Part shown: positions 58,830 through 64,000 of the stretch, in pieces
Numbering within the stretch: the first letter of the stretch is position 1
Layout: every line of letters begins with the position of its first letter
The notes under the pieces: generated by a model
What the model was told of the DNA's origin: nothing
Databases searched by the model: none
Seen by the model: only the letters and a program-made list of their open reading frames with translations
Made by a program: the position numbers and the translations under genes
Assembly (NCBI GenBank): GCA_039654915.1
Contig: CM077593.1
Coordinates: 75,806,501-75,870,500, forward strand
Reading direction: 5' to 3'
DNA length: 64,000 bases
From: Aquilaria yunnanensis
Taxonomy: Eukaryota > Streptophyta > Magnoliopsida > Malvales > Thymelaeaceae

Positions 58830-59935
58830 AGATGGAATATTGGTCTCAAATGAAGCAATTAGTTATGCAAAGAGATTAAAACAAAAAGTATTGGCTCTTT
58901 TCCATATTGATTTTGAGAAAATATTTGATAATATAAGTTGGGATTTCTTAATGATGACAATGAAGCATAAGAAATTTGGCAACAAGTGCATTTGTTTGGT
59001 AAAGGAATGCTCGAAAACCACTCCAGTCTCTGTTCTATTGAATAGAAGTCAAACTGGAGAGTTTAAAATGAAGATGGGAATTAGGCAAGGAGATCTTTTT
59101 GTTTTCTTTTATTTTGTTAATTATGGCAGAAACATTGCATTGTTTAATTGATGAAGTAGTTGATTTGGGGGAAAATAAAGCCATGAAAATTGTAGACATT
59201 AATTTGGTTTTATTCCTTTCACAGTTTGCTAATGACACACTTTTATTACACAAATGGGATGAGCATAATATCCATCATTTTAGAAGAATCTTGAATTTCT
59301 TTCATTTACTTTTTGGTTTAAAAATATCCATTTCAATACCTTGGCAGGCCAGTCACAACATCGATGAGAATATTAGGACCATGGTTAGGAATGATTGATA
59401 AATTCAAATCAAGACTGGTGACATGGAAGGAAAAATTTTTGTTAGTTGGAGCTCGAATTGTTCTCTGAAAGTCATATCTTTCAAGCTTACCTCTCTATCT
59501 CTTTTCCATGTTCTGGCCTTCTTCAGGTATTTTTCAGACTCTTGAATCTCTCAAAATTAATTTTCTATAAGGAACATTTTTGGGAGGGTAGGAAGATTAG
59601 TTGGGTGGCATAGGAAAAAAGTAATACAAGACAAATCAAAATGAGGGTTGGGTGTAGAAAGCCTTGAAATAAAAAATTTGGCACTCTTAGCAAAGTGATA
59701 TGGAGATTTAGAAAAGAAAATGACTTTCTTTGGAAAAAAGTAATAACATCAATTAATGGGTGTAAAGGAGGGCTTAAAGGTTGAAGTTCTAATTCTGTTT
59801 GGGGAAGAATTTAGAACAAGAGATATATTGCTTAAAAAAGTGGTTCAACTTAGAAGATTTCTTTTCATGGAAGTTAGAATCTTATATAGATAGCATATGA
59901 GAGAAATTAGAGCAAAGTTATTTAAGCTTTTCTAG
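58830..59935 (+). pseudogene. LINE reverse-transcriptase fragment
   Basis: Plus-strand reading: VSNEAISYAKRLKQKVLALF, HIDFEKIFDNISWDFL, the MGIRQGDLFVFFY box (normally LRQGDPLSP), LIDEVVDLGENKAMKIVDIN, then QFANDTLLLHKWDEHNIHHF, where FAND stands for the catalytic F/YADD. Further on: KSRLVTWKEKFLLVGARIVL and KSYLSSLPLYLFSMFWPSSG. The change of the second catalytic position to Asn and several stops make it inactive. It is bounded left by the gypsy LTR and right by the inverted-repeat element. Confidence 0.8.
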
Positions 59936-59951
59936 TGGGTAAATTGCATGC

Positions 59952-61131
59952 GTTACCCCCAACCTTTAATTATTGTTTCACTTCTAACCCTGACTTTCAC
60001 TTTGCACGTTGCGTGTCCCTAACCCCATTAAAACGTTTCACTTCAACTCGTTAAAATTGACGGGAAATGCCACGGACTGCTTAGCTAGCACCAGATTATC
60101 CACGCAGGCCCAAAAAATTGAATTGTTAAAATAAAAAAAACACCTCCCTGCCATCTCAGCTCTCTCTCAGTTCCAACCCATCCCTTTCGCCTCCGGCGTC
60201 TCTCCACCTCCCACGCCCCGCCACCATGTCTCCCCCTCTTTCTCACCCTTCCTCTTGGCTCCCTCTCGGCCCTCTCATCTTCTCTCCCTGCCACCCTTTC
60301 GCCTCCCCTCCTTGCGTCATTACCTTCCCTCCTTCTTTGCCACTCTCACCACAATCGCGATCGGCCACACTTTCGACCGTCACTCACCCAAACCCACCAT
60401 CGATTTGCCACAGAGATCATGACAGGCTCACCCGATTGGTGGAAAGATGGCAACAGCCACTCCTAATTCCCGTATCCCCTCCCTTATCATCGCGATCTCT
60501 GTTGCATCCTGTCCCTCATCATTGCCATTTCTGTCGCGATTCTCGCCGCGATCTCCTTCGCAATCTCCGTCGCGATTCTCATCATGATCTCTGTTCGCGA
60601 TTCTTGTCGCAATCTCTGTCGCAATTCTTTTCGCAGCCAATCCAGGAGGCACTCCGACTCACAAGATCAAACGATCTCCATCGAACGAGAGGGAGGTCAG
60701 GAGAAAAGGCGGTAGGGAGGGGAGGCAAGACGGCCAAGAGGAAGGGCAAGAGAAAAGGGTAGAGACGGCGGCGAGGCATGGGAGAGAAAGTGAGAGGGCC
60801 AAGAGGGAGCCGAGAGGAAGGATGAGAGAAAGGGGGAGACACGGTGGTGGGGCGTGGGAGGTGGAAAGACACCGGAGGCGAAAGGGATGGGCTGGGATTG
60901 GGAGAGAGCTGAGATGGCAGGGAGGTTTTTTTTTATTTTAACAATTCAATTTTTTGGGCTTACGTAGACAATCTGGTGCCAGCTAAGCTGTCCATGGCAT
61001 TTCCCGTCAATTTTAACGAGTTCCGCCCGCTCAGGGGTTAAAGTGAAACATTTTAATGGGGTTAGGGACACGCAATGTGCAAAGTGAAGGTTAGGGTTAG
61101 AAGTGAAACAATAATTAAAGGTTGAGGGTAG
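59952..61131. mobile_element. Mutator-like or foldback element with arms of about 340 bp
   Basis: The left arm (59,952-60,290) and the right arm (60,785-61,131, inverted) match closely; for example ACCTTTAATTATTGTTTCAC, TTAAAATTGACGGGAAATGC and CCCATCCCTTTCGCCTCCGG occur in the left arm and their complements in the right. The centre is GC-rich and low-complexity. Long inverted termini of this kind are typical of plant MULEs and foldback elements. No transposase is present, so it is non-autonomous. A 9-bp target duplication could not be identified. The ORF at 60,226-60,762 is a Pro/Ser/Arg-rich by-product. Confidence 0.75.
60530..60642. repeat. 12-bp tandem repeat, about nine copies
   Basis: The unit follows the pattern YTCYGTCGCRAT and lies in the centre of the inverted-repeat element. 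Because 12 is a multiple of three it yields four-residue peptide repeats in every frame, which explains the open frames here. Confidence 0.75.
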
Positions 61132-61149
61132 CTGGTGGCTTGCGGCGAC

Positions 61150-62260
61150 TTCATCATTTGTCATTGTACGGGTAGGGAAAACTTCTGATGGAGGAGAGCA
61201 CTTTTGGAGGAGATTCCCCAGTGGAATGTACCTGAAATACTCCAGAAAACACAGGTCAGGAGGTCCCCGGTGTCTATTCCCGGGGAGGAGTCTCCGACGA
61301 CCAAGTCAGTATTTTCAGATAACTGGATTATGTGCTCTTTTGTGTATTCAAAGAGAACTTTTCTCCTTCCTTACCCCGCTAGGATGCTTCCTGGGTGTTT
61401 TATAAAGGAGGCGTACAGAAGCCATTTTCCTCTTGTGGTCGTTCCAGATCACGACACGTGTCCGGTGGGATGCGATCCCTGCTTTTTCGGGAACGAAGGG
61501 ACGTTTATCTCAGCAAAAGTCGCCTGGTTGACAGCCTAGGCATTCCGGGAGTGTCGTATCGAGACATCACTCTAATGGCGTGCTCCAGTGATAGTGTGTC
61601 AGAATGTACTTGGGGGACGACTTTTATGGGGAGGTGTCAGAGGCTCCTTAAATGCTTTGTACGTACTTTCCGAGGTTACTTTAACGTGTCGGGGAATGTA
61701 TTCCCTGAGGATGGGTCCTCCGAGGGATACTTCTGTTTCCGAAGAGGGTCTGACCGTTCTACCGAGGTTGGTCCTACCATTTCCAAAGGAAGCGAATTCC
61801 CTACATTAGGCCAGGGGGATCGTTCATCCTTTCGACCTCGGCTGGCTGTTTCCCTCTAGCGAAGTCGGTACTCCGTCAGGTCTGGGAGCTCGGCCAGTGG
61901 TGGGCACCTCGGCTATCACATGCCCCCTCCTGGAGAGCTGGAGTGGGGGCTTCGGCTATGTTTTCGAGGAGGTCCCTTTGCCGACCTGGCGGCTGAAACT
62001 TTTCTTGGAAAGTTGCCTTGCTTCAGAAGGCGTCTCCTCGGAGCCGAGGTACCCTCCTCTAGTTTTCTTGATGTCCTTGGAATGCATGTTACTTTTTTTC
62101 TTTTTTGCTTTTTCTGCCACGAGTCTGTGAATCGTCGTGTCCTTTGGCCATGCGTGTCAGTCATGGGTAACCGTGCCTGGGTTTTCGTGATGTTAGAGGG
62201 ACGTGCCCTGGTTCTTCGCACTGTGTGACGCGTGGACACTGTTGGATGGCGAAACAACTA
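61150..62260 (-). repeat. Tat-type LTR on the minus strand (probable 3' LTR of element 3)
   Basis: The minus strand shows CCTCGG-type words, GGAGCCTCTGACAC, ACACGTGTCGTGATCTG, a TATA box at 61,398-61,406, and then AATACTGACTTGGTCGTCGG near 61,300. The same words occur in the same order in the plus-strand LTR at 7.27-8.27 kb. The downstream end near 61,150 meets the inverted-repeat element. The outer edges are approximate. Several ORFs inside (for example 61,204-61,539 and 61,395-61,859) are LTR sequence, not genes. Confidence 0.6.
61398..61406 (-). promoter_or_regulatory. TATA box of the minus-strand Tat LTR
   Basis: TTTATAAAA on the minus strand, about 90 bp before the conserved R-region word. 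Confidence 0.5.
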
Positions 62261-62365
62261 TGCTGGTTACGTCAACCGCACCTCTTCGCCTTCAAGGAGT
62301 AATAATGAGGCGGTTACATCTTCAAAGGATGATTATGACAACTTTTCACTTATCCTTCTTCGGTC

Positions 62366-62373
62366 TATATAAG
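62366..62373 (+). promoter_or_regulatory. TATA box of the antisense extra ORF
   Basis: TATATAAG, about 175 bp before the first ATG of the long frame and followed by a pyrimidine-rich leader. It gives the extra ORF a promoter of its own, independent of the LTR, which points the other way. Confidence 0.5.
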
Positions 62374-62540
62374 CACCTTCCGTCCCATTTTGTCTCACTT
62401 TTTTGTTTTAGCTCTCGTCTGTTCTAGAGCCTTTTCTTGCCCTTTTTCTTGTTCCGACGGTGGTTCTTACGGCAGAGTGACCTCCAGCGATTCCTTGCAA
62501 CGGTGTTTCGCAACCCAGGTTTTAGCAAAGTCTTTGGTGG

Positions 62541-64000
62541 GTGTTCCCTTTTTGTGGTTTGTCGTTGTTCCTCTATTTCTCCCAAAGTCATCTCTCTTAT
62601 TCTTATTTTTTGAAAAATGTCAAATCCGACTCCATTAAGTCCGACTCCATTGATGACTGTGCGCCTCTTTCTGCAAACCTTGCTTCCCTTGAGGCTTATC
62701 CTTGTTCCACTACTTTGGAAAAGATGAAAAAGTGGGTGGCCAAGTACTACCTCCCTTCTTATATCACACCAAGGTTACCTCTCCCGGGATCTTACGGTTA
62801 CGCAGCTTCTTCGGGGGAGGTTACCGTTTACCGAGCTCAGCTGAAAGCCGGTCTTCGGTATCCACCTCACTTTAATGCTTTCCTCTGCATGTGCGGGGTG
62901 TTCAGCATAAGCCCCCACTTCCTCTTCTTCATGCAATACTACAAACTCCACCCGGTCCCGAAGGGTGGTTTTTACAACCTCCTTCCCCGAGGGTCCGGGA
63001 GTAAGAAGTTTATGTTTACCTTTGACAATAAGGATAGTTGGCAAAGGTGGCAGAAGAAGTTTTTCTTTTTCCGGGTCCCCGAGTCTTGGAGACATGTGCC
63101 TATTAGATGGGCTTCGTGGACTTTGAAGGTCGACATCGTCGATCCCCGGAGGCTCCTTACTCCAGTATTACTTGCCGATTTTGATAACTTCGACAAACGC
63201 ATTCGGTCAGTAGCGGACTGGGATTCCGGAGCTCCGTCACGTTCACCCTACCCTTTTCCCATTAAGTGGGATCTTATGTCAGAGGAAGTTCTTCGGGAAC
63301 TGGGAGTGATAACTGCCCACAAGGGTGACCCTGGCATGCCCGTGCCTGTTCTTCCGGGGAAGAAAGCCTGGATAGTCATGCTCCTTCGGCGTGAAATTTC
63401 TTATCAGTTTTTTTCCGAGAGTAAGCCACCTTCCAGGGTTTGTTATCTGCTTTCCTTTTGGACTTACACTGATATTTTACCTTTTTGCAGAGATGGGCGA
63501 TCAGTCTACCGAGTTTTATAAATCACTCTTCGACAGGCAGGCTAAGCAGGGAGAGCAAATACGCAGGAAGACTTCTGGTAAGAGGAAGAAGTTGACTGCC
63601 GGCCCTTCTAAGTCCAAGAAGGCCAAGGCTACCACTCCTCCTCCCGAGAACGTAGTTGAGGTGGAAGATCAGTCCTCTGCTCAACTTTCGACCGCCGAAA
63701 ACCCTTCTTCGGACCCTGACATCCTCGGGGGGACACTGAGTCCTGCCCCTGCTACCGAGATCCCAGCAGAGCGAACGTCTGCCCAAGAGTTTGAAGAGGA
63801 CAGAAGGAGGAAGGGAAAAAATGTCACTGAGGATGTTCGGGAGGTCGGTTCTAAGGAGTGCGTCCCCGATGTCTTGATGGAACTTCAGCGTGACCTTGTA
63901 GAGAACGCCCCTACTGCTTCCTGGGTGGAAGCTCATGCCCGTCAGAGGGCTCTTCAGGACCGACGGATTCCGCGGGACAAGGTGCCACAGGAGCCCTTCT
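62541..64000 (+). CDS. Antisense extra ORF of a Tat-lineage gypsy element (Transposase_28-like), spliced, open at window edge
   Basis: Exon 1 ends at 63,420. A 70-nt intron (63,421-63,490) opens GTAAGC and closes TTTTTGCAG. Exon 2 from 63,491 stays open to the window end; splicing joins phase 1 to phase 2 and reads FFSEKMGDQSTEFYKSLF. The product is at least about 460 residues. Residues about 95-150 hold YRAQLKAGLRYPPHFNAF and QYYKLHPVPKGGFYNLLP, the PF04195 signature; then WQRWQKKFFFFRVPESW. Exon 2 is Lys/Pro/Glu-rich with basic clusters such as KRKKLT. The function of the family is unknown. The start is uncertain: ATG at 62,541 gives a hydrophobic leader, while ATG at 62,617 in another frame (MSNPTPLSPTPL) suggests an indel near a 15-bp duplication (TCCGACTCCATTAAG). 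It lies beside a minus-strand LTR, opposite to it. Confidence 0.7.

Noticed and set aside
60226..60762. 178-codon plus-strand ORF inside the inverted-repeat element
   Set aside because: Pro/Ser/Arg-rich, built from the arm sequence and 12-bp repeats; both strands are open there, as expected from a period divisible by three.
62775..63936. Minus-strand ORFs of 106, 76 and 137 codons
   Set aside because: They are shadows of the plus-strand spliced extra ORF, which has a coherent domain and splice sites.
1..64000. CRISPR arrays, bacterial operons, tRNA and rRNA genes
   Set aside because: Searched by eye on both strands; the tandem repeats present have the wrong unit lengths and spacing, and all coding traces are of plant nuclear type.

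Overview
The window looks like repeat-rich nuclear DNA of a flowering plant, most likely a eudicot. The background is AT-rich. Almost every recognisable coding trace belongs to plant transposable elements: Ty3/gypsy of the Tat, Athila and chromovirus-like types, Ty1/copia, plant LINEs with an RRM-type ORF1, CACTA and Mutator-like DNA elements, and a TRIM. There is no bacterial, organellar, rRNA or tRNA signal. I found no intact host gene. The host-derived material is a broken plant O-methyltransferase gene (27.1-28.1 kb) and two or three fragments I cannot name (4.8-6.8 kb and 37.0-37.5 kb). This fits pericentromeric or intercalary heterochromatin built by nested insertion.

Layout. 0-2.94 kb: right-hand part of a decayed CACTA (En/Spm-like) element with subterminal repeats and a terminal inverted repeat. 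3.7-4.0 kb: Stowaway-like MITE. 4.8-6.8 kb: minus-strand gene fragments of unknown identity. 7.27-9.9 kb: plus-strand Tat-type gypsy element (LTR, primer-binding site, decayed gag), cut by a second LTR starting at 9,901. 10.65-15.76 kb: about 3.6 tandem copies of a 1.4-kb unit, followed by DNA rich in GGGTTCGGG-like words. 17.8-21.65 kb: minus-strand LINE (ORF1 duplicated in tandem, plus endonuclease). 21.8-23.6 kb: minus-strand copia gag-pol fragment with primer-binding site and LTR. 24.4-27.06 kb: two LINE 3' ends lying tail to tail, the second next to the O-methyltransferase pseudogene. 29.1-31.2 kb: probable long LTR. 31.43-31.95 kb: complete TRIM.

33.4-39.35 kb: minus-strand Athila-type element with an in-frame deletion of its reverse transcriptase. 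39.36-42.8 kb: antisense extra ORF and LTR of a plus-strand Tat element. 42.83-45.25 kb: LINE split by a gypsy 3' end. 45.37-49.93 kb: two diverged copies of a repeat about 2.0-2.2 kb long, one with a telomere-like insertion and the other with a 70-bp-arm palindrome around an (AT)n tract. 50.99-58.78 kb: long minus-strand gypsy element with one complete and one truncated LTR and an internal 1.3-kb insertion. 58.8-59.9 kb: LINE reverse transcriptase. 59.95-61.13 kb: Mutator-like or foldback element with arms of about 340 bp. 61.15-64 kb: minus-strand Tat 3' LTR followed by an antisense spliced ORF that is still open at the window edge.

The best-preserved gene is that antisense ORF (62.5 to beyond 64.0 kb). 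It has its own TATA box and a 70-nt GT-AG intron whose removal keeps the frame open. The same LTR and antisense-ORF arrangement recurs, decayed and in the opposite orientation, at 39.4-42.8 kb. Identifications rest on reading translations against remembered family patterns; no database search was run.
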